The notes under the pieces: generated by a model
Told to the model about the DNA's origin: nothing
What the model saw: the letters and a program-made list of their open reading frames with translations, nothing else
Databases searched by the model: none
Shown: piece after piece, positions 53,091 through 60,516 of the stretch
How the letters are laid out: every line of letters begins with the position of its first letter
How positions within the stretch are numbered: position 1 is the first letter of the stretch
NCBI GenBank assembly: GCA_020444205.1
Contig: JAHLLJ010000003.1
Span: 1-64,000 of the forward strand
Origin: Deltaproteobacteria bacterium
GTDB taxonomy: Bacteria; Desulfobacterota; Desulfarculia; Desulfarculales; Desulfarculaceae
DNA length: 64,000 bases
Reading direction: 5' to 3'
Position numbers and translations under genes: made by a program

Positions 53091-53273
53091 ATGATCACTA
53101 TAGAGAAGGTTGGAAACCCCAAGGACGTCTGGGTCACCTGCCCGGGCTGCAAAGAGCTCTACTACATTGACCGGCTTTTCTACGAGCCGCAGTATGACAA
53201 GATCCCGTTGCACTGCCCCTTCTGCCACCTGGAGTTCGCCAAAGAGGACTCCCCCATGACCTGGGGCGAGTAG
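53091..53273 (+). CDS. Small zinc-ribbon protein associated with UbiD
   Basis: This is a 60-residue protein with two CxxC pairs, CPGC near residue 17 and CPFC near residue 42, a rubredoxin-like or zinc-ribbon knuckle set. It is clearly homologous to the 75-residue product of 62771-62998 ('VTCPxC...YY...LHCPFC...F.KE.SP'), and both lie directly after a UbiD gene. BsdD/VdcD, the small subunit D of hydroxyarylic acid decarboxylases, has a similar size, location and CxxC pairs, so it may be an accessory or structural subunit of the decarboxylase. No enzymatic residues are evident. Confidence 0.85.
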   Translation: MITIEKVGNPKDVWVTCPGCKELYYIDRLFYEPQYDKIPLHCPFCHLEFAKEDSPMTWGE

Positions 53274-53301
53274 GCGGCAGGTATCGAGCGGACGAAAAAA
53301 C

Positions 53302-53336
53302 GGGCGGAGCGAACCCCGCGCGGGTTCGCTCCGCCC
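53302..53336. other. Strong 15-bp hairpin between zinc-ribbon and MFS genes
   Basis: GGGCGGAGCGAACCC (53302-53316) and GGGTTCGCTCCGCCC (53322-53336) form a perfect stem with a 5-nt loop. An A-run (53295-53300) precedes it, so the terminator signature (hairpin then U-tract) reads on the minus strand, though the flanking genes are on the plus strand. Confidence 0.7.
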
Positions 53337-53427
53337 ATGGCGCCGCCCCAAACGCAAAGGGGCTCGCGCACGCGGCCAAGGAGGCGAGGGCCGGTGAGTT
53401 TGACCGAAAGAGCCAACGGGGAAGGGC

Positions 53428-54693
53428 ATGAATCGCAGCGGTTATTATCGCTGGTTGCTGATGGGCGCGGCGGTATGCGTGAAAATGATCATCAGCATCT
53501 ACCAGTACTCCTGGTTCCTGTTCGCCTTTGCCATCGCCCAGGAAGAGGGCTGGTCCCCGCAGCAGTTGGGCCTCACCTTCACGGTGCTCATCTTGGCCGC
53601 CACCCTGGTGCAACCCTTTTCAGGCCTGTACGCCGACGCCGCCGGGCCCCGCAAGCCCTGCCTGCTGGCGGCCTGCCTGGTGGGCGCGGGCATGCTGGCC
53701 GCCTCCTACGCTGCCAGTCCTTGGGAGTTGTGCCTGTATTACGGCTTGGGCGGCCTGGGCGTGGGGGCGCTGAACGGCATCTCCACCGCCACCTCCCTCA
53801 AGTGGTTTCCCCTTAAAAGGGGCCTGGCTACCGGGGTGGTGGAGTTTGGCTTTGGAGCCGGCACTTTGTTTTTCAACTTCTTCCTCCAGGACAGCCTGGA
53901 GCTTGTCGGTTGGCGGGAAACGTTTTGGTTCCTTTCGCTGGCCATGGCCGTGGTACTTGTGCCCCTGGCCCTGCTCTACTCCTACCCCCCCGCGGATTGG
54001 GAGCAGCGCCTGAGAGCCCGGCGGCCGGGAGGGCACGCCGCTTCGCGGCCCGCCTCGGCGCAGTACCGGCCGGTGCAGATGGTGGTCACCCACCAGTGGC
54101 AGATAATCTACCTGGGCTTTACCCTTATAATCGCCACAGTGCTGATGTTCGCCTCGCACCTGAAAATGATCGCCCAGGAATTCGGCATAAGCGGCTCGCT
54201 GTTCGCCTTCGTGATGGTGGCTTTTCCATTGGGCAATGGCTTCAGCCGCATTGTGGGCGGGCTGGTTTCGGACTACCTGGGCCGGGAAAGAACCATGCTG
54301 CTGTTCTTCAGCCTTTTGGGGCTGTGCATGCTGTCCCTGGGGCTTTTCGGCACCCAGCCATGGCTGTTCGTGGTAGTGGTGTTCTTGGCCGGGCTGTTGG
54401 GGGGCGCGCCCTTTGTGCTCTACGCGGCCATGGTGGGCGACTATTTCGGGGCGGGCAACGCCACGGCCAACTGGGGGCTTACCATAACCGGCAAAGCCTG
54501 GGCCGGGCTTATCGCCGGATGGTTCAGCGGATTCTTGGTGTCCCTGTCGGGCACCTACCAGACCCCGCTCCTGGTGCTGGCCCTGTGTTGCTTTGTGGCC
54601 GCGGCTCTTTCCAGCCCCCGGCTGCTCAGGAATCCCGGCCCGCCGGGCCGCAACGCGGCTCCGGCCACGGCCGGGCCAGGCGGCCAAAGTTAA
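53428..54693 (+). CDS. MFS transporter
   Basis: This is a 421-residue inner-membrane permease with twelve helices. It starts 'YYRWLLMGAAVCVKMIISIY' and shows 'QPFSGLYADAAGPRKPCLLA' as the loop 2-3 motif, 'LNGISTATSLKWFPLKRGLA' in the N-half and 'GNGFSRIVGGLVSDYLGRER' as the second-half motif. It resembles the OFA/monocarboxylate-like permease at 44050 in arrangement. It lies between the zinc-ribbon gene and UbiX in the operon. It may export a product or import a related acid, complementing the TRAP system. Confidence 0.87.
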   Translation: MNRSGYYRWLLMGAAVCVKMIISIYQYSWFLFAFAIAQEEGWSPQQLGLTFTVLILAATLVQPFSGLYADAAGPRKPCLLAACLVGAGMLAASYAASPWELCLYYGLGGLGVGALNGISTATSLKWFPLKRGLATGVVEFGFGAGTLFFNFFLQDSLELVGWRETFWFLSLAMAVVLVPLALLYSYPPADWEQRLRARRPGGHAASRPASAQYRPVQMVVTHQWQIIYLGFTLIIATVLMFASHLKMIAQEFGISGSLFAFVMVAFPLGNGFSRIVGGLVSDYLGRERTMLLFFSLLGLCMLSLGLFGTQPWLFVVVVFLAGLLGGAPFVLYAAMVGDYFGAGNATANWGLTITGKAWAGLIAGWFSGFLVSLSGTYQTPLLVLALCCFVAAALSSPRLLRNPGPPGRNAAPATAGPGGQS

Positions 54694-54722
54694 CCTGACG
54701 ACTCTTGGCCAGGAGGATAATC

Positions 54723-55289
54723 ATGGCTGACAACGCCAAACCAATCATCGTGGGCATCACCGGAGCCAGTGGAGTCATTTACGGAGTGCGCCTGCTGGAG
54801 GTGCTGCGGGACCTGGGCCGAGAGACCCACCTGGTCATGAGCGACGCCGCCCGGCTTAACCTGACCATCGAGACCAAGTACCACCCCCACCAGGTGGAGT
54901 CGCTGGCCAGCAAGGTCTACCCGGTGGGAGATATGGCCGCGGCGGTTTCCAGCGGCTCGTTTCTCACCGAAGGCATGGTCATCGCTCCCTGCACCATTAA
55001 GACGCTTTCGGCGGTGGCCAACTCCTTTAACTACAACCTTATCGTGCGCGCCGCCGACGTGTGCCTTAAGGAGCGCCGCCGGTTGGTGCTGATGGTGCGC
55101 GAGACTCCCCTGCACGCCGGGCATCTCAGGCTCATGTCCCAGGCGGTGGAGATAGGGGCCACCATCCTGCCGCCTATTCCGGCCTATTACCACGGCCCCC
55201 AGAGCATTGCCGACCTCATTGACCAGAGCGTGGGCAAGACCCTGGACTGTTTCGGCATTGAGCATCAACTATTCAAGCGCTGGTCATGA
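54723..55289 (+). CDS. ubiX: UbiX-family flavin prenyltransferase
   Basis: This is a 188-residue enzyme that prenylates FMN with dimethylallyl (pyro)phosphate to make the prFMN cofactor of UbiD. The start at 54723 has AGGAGG 6 nt upstream; an in-frame Met at 54705 would overlap that site. Signatures are 'IIVGITGASGVIYGVRLLEV' (FMN loop), 'SSGSFLTEGMVIAPCTIKTL' and 'RRRLVLMVRETPLHAGHLRL', the last with conserved Arg and Glu. Its presence makes the UbiD in this operon self-sufficient for cofactor. Confidence 0.94.
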   Translation: MADNAKPIIVGITGASGVIYGVRLLEVLRDLGRETHLVMSDAARLNLTIETKYHPHQVESLASKVYPVGDMAAAVSSGSFLTEGMVIAPCTIKTLSAVANSFNYNLIVRAADVCLKERRRLVLMVRETPLHAGHLRLMSQAVEIGATILPPIPAYYHGPQSIADLIDQSVGKTLDCFGIEHQLFKRWS

Positions 55290-55314
55290 CCCGCGCCTCG
55301 CGAGGACAAAAGCA

Positions 55315-55710
55315 ATGAGCAAGAATAAAACCATTACCGCTGAAAATGCCCCCGCCGCGGTGGGCCCCTATAGCCACGCCTGCTGGGCGGGCGAGTTGTT
55401 GTTTGTGTCCGGTCAGCTGGGCCTGGACCCGGCCACCGGAGCCATGGCCGAGGGCGGGGTGGAGGCCCAGGCCAAACAGGCCATGCAAAACTTCCAAGCG
55501 GTGTTGAGCGCCGCGGGCCTGGGTTGGAACCAGGTGGTCAAGACCACTATCTTCCTGCAGGACATGGCCGACTTCCCGGCGGTGAATGCAATTTACGCCG
55601 AGTACTTGTCGGCTGAGGAAGGCTATCCCGCCCGGGCCTGCGTGCAGGTGGCCAAGCTGCCCTTGGGCGGTTTGGTGGAGGTGGAGGGTGTGGCCCATGC
55701 CGCGCGCTAG
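55315..55710 (+). CDS. RidA (YjgF/YER057c/UK114) family enamine/imine deaminase
   Basis: This is a 131-residue trimeric protein. 'APAAVGPYSHACWAGELLFV' and 'SGQLGLDPATGAMAEGGVEA' lie at the N-terminus. The conserved Arg in 'GYPARACVQVAKLPLGGLVE' and the final 'EGVAHA' are the ligand-pocket signature. RidA hydrolyses reactive enamine/imine intermediates, here possibly from the cysteine-desulfidase-type or ring-opening reaction. The start at 55315 has GAGG 9 nt upstream; the longer frame overlaps ubiX. Confidence 0.92.
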   Translation: MSKNKTITAENAPAAVGPYSHACWAGELLFVSGQLGLDPATGAMAEGGVEAQAKQAMQNFQAVLSAAGLGWNQVVKTTIFLQDMADFPAVNAIYAEYLSAEEGYPARACVQVAKLPLGGLVEVEGVAHAAR

Positions 55711-55760
55711 GCGCATGGCGGGGAAGGCTTAGAGAAACTGTGGAAGGAAGGTGAACGCCA

Positions 55761-56399
55761 TTGCCGGAAAGGAAGGCAAGGTTGGACCCCAGAGAAATAT
55801 TTGAAGATCTCAAACACCGGGTCGTCAGCCTGGACATAGAGCCGGAGGCCAATCTTAACCTGAGCGATCTGGCTGCCTACTACGGGGTCAGCCGTACCCC
55901 GGTGAAGGAAGCCATCATATACCTGGAGGCCGAAGACTGGGTATACCGCAATGGCAATCACTTCACGGTCAGCCCCCTGACTCTGGACCGCATGCGCGAC
56001 ACCACCGAGATACGTCTGATTTTGGAGGTGGAGGCCAACGTACTGGCTCTGAGACGCATGACTCCGGATACCTTGGCCATCTTGGACCGGATCCTGGAAA
56101 AAATATCCAACCTGGACAAGGTGGAGGACAACCAGGAGTTGTCGCGCTTGGACACGGAGTTTCACCGCGTGCTCTACCAGGCCACGGGCAACAAGCAACT
56201 GGCCGCCCTGCTGGAGCGCATGCTCTCCGGTTATCTGCGTTTTTGGCGCTCCCGGCCGAAGAACGTCATGAGCGGCAGCTTTTTTCATCAGGCCCAAGAA
56301 ATCATCAAGGCCATCAAGGACAAGGACGAGGCCAAGCTGCGCGAGCTGAGTGTGACTCATATTATGCAGTCGATGAACGCCATCATGGGCATGTACTAG
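55761..56399 (+). CDS. GntR-family transcriptional regulator (FCD subfamily), operon regulator
   Basis: This is a 212-residue regulator: a winged helix at about residues 8-75 ('NLSDLAAYYGVSRTPVKEAI') and a C-terminal FCD domain ('TEIRLILEVEANVLALRRMT', 'LDTEFHRVLYQATGNKQLAA') with metal/ligand-binding histidines. The start is the TTG at 55761 with AAGGTG 7 nt upstream. It ends the plus-strand operon and probably senses its substrate or intermediate. Repeat copy B begins right after its stop. Confidence 0.9.
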   Translation: MPERKARLDPREIFEDLKHRVVSLDIEPEANLNLSDLAAYYGVSRTPVKEAIIYLEAEDWVYRNGNHFTVSPLTLDRMRDTTEIRLILEVEANVLALRRMTPDTLAILDRILEKISNLDKVEDNQELSRLDTEFHRVLYQATGNKQLAALLERMLSGYLRFWRSRPKNVMSGSFFHQAQEIIKAIKDKDEAKLRELSVTHIMQSMNAIMGMY

Positions 56400-56400
56400 C

Positions 56401-56524
56401 CCGGCTTCGCTAGAGGCCGCATGGCTGCGTTGCGGGTTTTGCTCACCTCCTCGACGTATTACGATATACGCCTGCGGGTTTCGCTCACCCGACGCCCTTG
56501 CCCTGCGTCCTCTGACTGTGCCGG
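56401..56524. repeat. Dispersed palindromic repeat, copy B
   Basis: About 124 bp, starting one base after the GntR stop. Termini CCGGCTTCGCTAGAGG and CCTCTGACTGTGCCGG pair imperfectly, and a central CGTAT/ATACG pair surrounds a short loop (56455-56470). It resembles copy A at 33964 in the ends and in the shared 'CCTTGCCCTGCG' block. It is diverged from A and C in the middle. It lies between convergent operons. Confidence 0.78.
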
Positions 56525-56526
56525 GT

Positions 56527-56620
56527 CCGGCTTCGCCAGGCAGCGCCATGGCGCGTTACTAGCGTCACTCGGTCCTCGGCGTATGTAAAAATACGCCTGC
56601 GTCCCTCTCTCGGTAACGCT
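56527..56620. repeat. Dispersed palindromic repeat, copy C
   Basis: About 94 bp, in tandem with copy B and running into the stop codon of the MBL gene at 56619. Its central hairpin is GGCGTAT (56578-56584) / ATACGCC (56591-56597), and CACTCGGTCCTCGGCGTAT and ATACGCCTGCGTCCCTC are identical to copy A. GCGTTAC and GTAACGC (56613-56619) form an outer stem. Confidence 0.82.
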
Positions 56621-57542
56621 AATCCAGGGCCAGGGTGAGCCCCACGGTGGTGAAGGGGCAGCGCGCGCCCAGGCGGTTGCGCATCACCTGCTGGGCCAGG
56701 GCGCCGGTGCAGTGCATGGGCAGCACCAAGCCGGGGTTTTCTTCGATGAGACCGGCCACGATGCCTTCCAGTTGCTTAGTATCCAGGAAATTCAGATGCA
56801 GCCCGCCTACCAAGGCGTACAGGGGCACCCCGGGGCAGATGGCCTGGGCCGCGGCGATGGTGTTGAACACTCCGGCGTGGCAGCAGCCGGTGATCACCAC
56901 CAGGCCCCGCCCGGCCAGGTTTATCACCAAGGCCTGGTCGTCCTCCAGGGAGTCGGGCTGCCACTGGCCGTCTTGACGGCGCAGGCCGCCGGGCCAAAGC
57001 ACGTCGCGCGAGCTTTGCCTGGGGATGCCTCCGCTCACCCACAGGCCCGGCCCCAACTGGGTGGGCCGGTCGGCCAGGATGGGCTGGCTGCCCAGCCAGG
57101 TGGCGATTTCTTCCTGGTTGAGAACCCAAGGGCCGGCCACGCCGCCTCCTGCCTGGCGCACTCCCCGCTCACCGAAGGAACGGGGGTGGGTGACCAAGGG
57201 GGTGCGCAGGTTGTACTTGGCGGCCAGGTAGGATAGGCCGCCGTAGTGATCTATATGCCCGTGGCTGAGCACCAGATAGTCGGCCTGATTGGGGTCGATG
57301 CCCAGTATTTCCAGGTTATGGGGCAGTATGGTGCCGCCTCGGCCGAAATCGTAGAGCATGCGCACCGTCTCGCCGTCAGAGCCTTCCACCTCCAGCCAGG
57401 CGGAAAAGCCCTGGGCGGCCAGCAGCATGGACTTGGGGCCGGGCTGGGGATAGTGCAAAGGGCCCTGGCTGGATAAAAAGACGTCCACGTTGTTGTCGAC
57501 CACCACGGTAAAGCTAAGGCGTACAGCTTGCTCGGCGGGCAC
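56619..57542 (-). CDS. MBL-fold metal-dependent hydrolase
   Basis: This is a 307-residue metallo-beta-lactamase-fold protein of the dihydropterin-ribofuranosyl-aminobenzene-phosphate-synthase-like group. The zinc site is HGHIDH in 'YLVLSHGHIDHYGGLSYLAA' (about residue 91), with further ligands in 'VVITGCCHAGVFNT', 'VGGLHLNFLD' and 'LVLPMHCTGA'. The start is a GTG with GGGAGAAA upstream. It is the last gene of the minus-strand operon, after the TAXI receptor. It probably hydrolyses an ester, lactone or thioester intermediate; the assignment is inferential. Confidence 0.85.
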   Translation of the reverse strand: MPAEQAVRLSFTVVVDNNVDVFLSSQGPLHYPQPGPKSMLLAAQGFSAWLEVEGSDGETVRMLYDFGRGGTILPHNLEILGIDPNQADYLVLSHGHIDHYGGLSYLAAKYNLRTPLVTHPRSFGERGVRQAGGGVAGPWVLNQEEIATWLGSQPILADRPTQLGPGLWVSGGIPRQSSRDVLWPGGLRRQDGQWQPDSLEDDQALVINLAGRGLVVITGCCHAGVFNTIAAAQAICPGVPLYALVGGLHLNFLDTKQLEGIVAGLIEENPGLVLPMHCTGALAQQVMRNRLGARCPFTTVGLTLALD

Positions 57543-57570
57543 GGCGTTTCTCCCGGTAAAAGGCGGGGCA

Positions 57571-57588
57571 GGCCCGGCGAACCGGGCC
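57571..57588. other. Hairpin between the second TAXI receptor and the MBL gene
   Basis: GGCCCGG (57571-57577) and CCGGGCC (57582-57588) form a perfect 7-bp stem around a CGAA loop, just after the receptor gene in transcription. No U-tract follows. It is the smallest member of the set found after each binding-protein gene. Confidence 0.6.
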
Positions 57589-57617
57589 CACCCCGTGGGG
57601 GGGCTAATGCAAAAGAG

Positions 57618-58592
57618 CTACTTGATCCAGCCCTTTTCCTTGTAATACTTCACCGCGCCCGGGTGCATGGGGATGCCGATGTCCTTGGCCATGTCCTCAC
57701 GCTTGCCCAAGCGCATGGCCTTGATCATCTTGCCGTAGCGGTCAAAGTTCTGGTCGATGCTCTTGACGATGGCATAGGCCACCTCGTCGGGCATGTCCTT
57801 GCTGGCGATGACCGTCACGTTGGCGATGATGCCGGGCATCTCCTGGTCGATGCCGGGGTAGCAGCCCTTGGGCAGGGTGTAGGGCTCCAGGCCCTTGTGC
57901 TTGCTGACCAGGGTGTCGATGACCTCCTTGGAAAGAGGCAGCATCTTGATCTTGCGCTGGCTTCCCGCGTTAACGATGGGCGGGGCGGGATAGGCCATGG
58001 CGCCGTAGAAGATGGCGTCAATATGGCCGTCGATGAACTGCTTGCCCGCTTCGGCAAAGCTCAAAAAGCGGGTGTCGATGCTCTTGAAACTCATGCCGTA
58101 GGCTTCCAGCACGTAGCGCGAGACCACCGAGATGGCGCTGCCCTTGGGGCCGGGGGTGACCTTCTTGCCCTTGAGCTGGGCAATACTGTCTATGCCCGAG
58201 TCGGCGCGCACCACGATCTGGGTGGGCTCGGGGAAAATGACCGCCAGCCCACGGATGTTGGTGAGCTTGCCTTGCTTTTTAAAGTACTCGATGCCCTGCC
58301 AGGCTTCGGCCGCGGTGGTGGAAAAACTGAAAGCGGCGTTGATCTTACCGGCGTTGGTGGCGATGACGTTGGCCGCCCCGCCAATGGGCATGGTGGAACC
58401 CTTGAGCTTGGGGTTGGCCTTGATGGTGTCTTCCACCATGGCCGTGCCCAAGGCCTGCCACACACCTCCGGCCGGGGCGGTGCCCCAACGAATGTCGTAG
58501 GCTCGCGCGTCCTGCGCTCCCACGCTCAAGATGCCCACGGCCAGGAGCAGGCTCAGGGCCAGGCTGGTTGCCAACCATTTTTTAGCTGCCAT
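57618..58592 (-). CDS. TAXI-family TRAP transporter solute-binding protein
   Basis: This is a 324-residue periplasmic receptor. The signal peptide is 'WLATSLALSLLLAVGILSVG' with cleavage near AQDARA. The mature start 'YDIRWGTAPAGGVWQALGTA' and the C-terminus 'IPMHPGAVKYYKEKGWIK' are typical of TAXI. The central 'GGAANVIATNAGKINAAFSF' matches the ligand loop. It follows the permease by 13 nt, an inverse order to the plus-strand system, and is followed by a hairpin and the MBL gene. The ligand is unknown, probably an organic acid. Confidence 0.92.
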   Translation of the reverse strand: MAAKKWLATSLALSLLLAVGILSVGAQDARAYDIRWGTAPAGGVWQALGTAMVEDTIKANPKLKGSTMPIGGAANVIATNAGKINAAFSFSTTAAEAWQGIEYFKKQGKLTNIRGLAVIFPEPTQIVVRADSGIDSIAQLKGKKVTPGPKGSAISVVSRYVLEAYGMSFKSIDTRFLSFAEAGKQFIDGHIDAIFYGAMAYPAPPIVNAGSQRKIKMLPLSKEVIDTLVSKHKGLEPYTLPKGCYPGIDQEMPGIIANVTVIASKDMPDEVAYAIVKSIDQNFDRYGKMIKAMRLGKREDMAKDIGIPMHPGAVKYYKEKGWIK

Positions 58593-58605
58593 GACGGCCT
58601 CCTTA

Positions 58606-60516
58606 CTATTCGGGAATTACGGTTAAGGGGGATTTTTTTCTCCGGTATAGCTGCCAAAGCACCAGCAGGGCCAAAAGGGCCAGCCCAACCAGGCTGTATG
58701 CCTTTACCGGCATGATCAACAAAATGCCGATTACAAAAGCCAGGCCGCGCTCGGGGGCGTTGAGCTTGCCCAGCAGGTAGCCCACCCCGGACACCGCAAA
58801 GCAGCCCGCGCCCACGATGGCGGTGCTCATGTCCAAGGCCATCTTGCCGATGGGGCCCTCCAAGAGCAGGCTCTGCTCATAGGCAAACATGAAAGGCACC
58901 ACAAAGGCAACAATGCCTATGCGGGTGGCGGTCCAGCCGGTTTTCCAGCCGTCGGCTCCGGCTATGGCCGCGGCGGTAAAGGCCGCGGCGGCCACCGGCG
59001 GGGATATGAGCGACAGGCAGGAGAAGTAAAAGGCGAACAAGTGGGCCACGTGGGCGGGAAGGCCCATGGCCATCAGGGCGGGTATTACCGTGGCCACTTG
59101 CACAATGTAGGCCGGGGTGGTGGGCATACCCGCGCCCAAAACCAGGGCGATGACCATGGCCATCAAAAGGCCTAGAAGCAGGTGTCCTCCAGCCAGGTCC
59201 ACAAACACGGTGCCCAGGCGGTTGCCCAGACCGGTGAGGTCCACGCTGCCCACGATGATGCCCGCTGCCGCGGTGGAGATGGTCACGATGAGCATGCCTC
59301 TGCAGCCCGCTTCCAGGGCGTCGAGTATGCCCGCCGCGTTGAGGCGGGTGGTGGGCCGGAATTGGCAGATGACCAGGGCCGAGACCACGCCCACCCCTCC
59401 GGCCAGGCTGGGGGTGTAGCCCGCCACCAGCATGTAGACCAGCAAGCCCAGGGGAATGAGCATGTGGCCATAGTCGCGCATGGTCTGGCTGGGGGTGACG
59501 TCCACCTTGAGGCCGGGCAGGCGGTGCTTGCGGGCCTCCAGGTCCACGGTGATGAACACGCTGATGAAATAAAGCACCGCCGGGAACAGGGCATAGTAGA
59601 TGATGGTGGAATAGGGGATGCCCGAAAAGGCGCTCATCACAAAGGCCGCCGCGCCCATTACCGGAGGCATGAGCTGCCCGCCGCAGGAGGCCACCGCCTC
59701 TACCGCTCCGGCAAACTCGGGGCGGTAGCCCGCGTTTTTCATCATGGGGATGGTCACCACGCCGGTGGTGGCCACGTTGGCCGCGCCGCTGCCGGTGATG
59801 GTGCCCATTAGCGAGCTGGCCACTACCGCCACCTTGGCCGGGCCGCCCACCATGTTGCCGGTGAGGGTGGTGGCCAGGTTGCTGAAAAGCTTGGCCCCGC
59901 CGCTGTGCAAAAGCACCGCGCCGAAGATCACGAACAGGGCGATCTCGGTGGCTGACACTCCCAGGGGGATGCCGAAGATACCGCCCAGGGACAGGTAGTT
60001 GAAGTCCACTATGTCGCTGAAGGTCAGGGGAGAGGTGTGGAAAGCTCCCCAAAGATAGGGTCCGGCAAAGGGATAAAGTAAAAAGGCCAGCACCACGAAG
60101 AACAGGCCTTTGTTGAACATGCGCCGGGTGGCCTCCAGCACGATGAGCACCACGGCGATGCCCAGGATCATCTCCCAGGCCGAGAGTTTGCTGATGAGCG
60201 GGAAGCGCTCCTCGGTGACCCAGTCGTAGTTGAACACCAGATAGGCCGTGGCCGCGGCGGAGAAGGCCAAGAATATCCAGTCAAGCCAAGAGGGGCGGGG
60301 CTTGCTTTTGGCTTTTATCAGGCCGGGCCGCACCAAGAACAGGAGGATCAGGCCCAGGCCCAAGTGAATGGAACGTTGAATCAAGGCATCAAAGGCCCCG
60401 AACAGGGCGGTGTATATCTGGAACAGGGCCAGCACCAAGGCCACCAGGGTGGCGCATTTGGCTTCCCAGGATTTGCCGCCCCAATACTCACGCCAGCTTT
60501 TGCGCTGCTCAATCAC
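58606..60516 (-). CDS. TRAP transporter fused 4TM-12TM permease
   Basis: This is a 636-residue inner-membrane protein from the likely GTG start at 60516, which overlaps the stop of the molybdenum-hydroxylase gene as GTGA and has AAGGA about 10 nt upstream; the longer frame to 60564 reads inside that gene. A DctQ-like N-terminal part precedes the DctM domain with 'GPAKVAVVASSLMGTITGSG', 'AANVATTGVVTIPMMKNAGY' and 'LGAGMPTTPAYIVQVATVIP'. It partners the TAXI receptor encoded next. Confidence 0.9.
   Translation of the reverse strand: MIEQRKSWREYWGGKSWEAKCATLVALVLALFQIYTALFGAFDALIQRSIHLGLGLILLFLVRPGLIKAKSKPRPSWLDWIFLAFSAAATAYLVFNYDWVTEERFPLISKLSAWEMILGIAVVLIVLEATRRMFNKGLFFVVLAFLLYPFAGPYLWGAFHTSPLTFSDIVDFNYLSLGGIFGIPLGVSATEIALFVIFGAVLLHSGGAKLFSNLATTLTGNMVGGPAKVAVVASSLMGTITGSGAANVATTGVVTIPMMKNAGYRPEFAGAVEAVASCGGQLMPPVMGAAAFVMSAFSGIPYSTIIYYALFPAVLYFISVFITVDLEARKHRLPGLKVDVTPSQTMRDYGHMLIPLGLLVYMLVAGYTPSLAGGVGVVSALVICQFRPTTRLNAAGILDALEAGCRGMLIVTISTAAAGIIVGSVDLTGLGNRLGTVFVDLAGGHLLLGLLMAMVIALVLGAGMPTTPAYIVQVATVIPALMAMGLPAHVAHLFAFYFSCLSLISPPVAAAAFTAAAIAGADGWKTGWTATRIGIVAFVVPFMFAYEQSLLLEGPIGKMALDMSTAIVGAGCFAVSGVGYLLGKLNAPERGLAFVIGILLIMPVKAYSLVGLALLALLVLWQLYRRKKSPLTVIPE

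Noticed and set aside
51996..53429. 477-codon antisense frame within the UbiD gene
   Set aside because: Composition (His, Gly, Val-rich without motifs) is typical of the complement of a GC-rich gene; UbiD motifs are clear on the plus strand.
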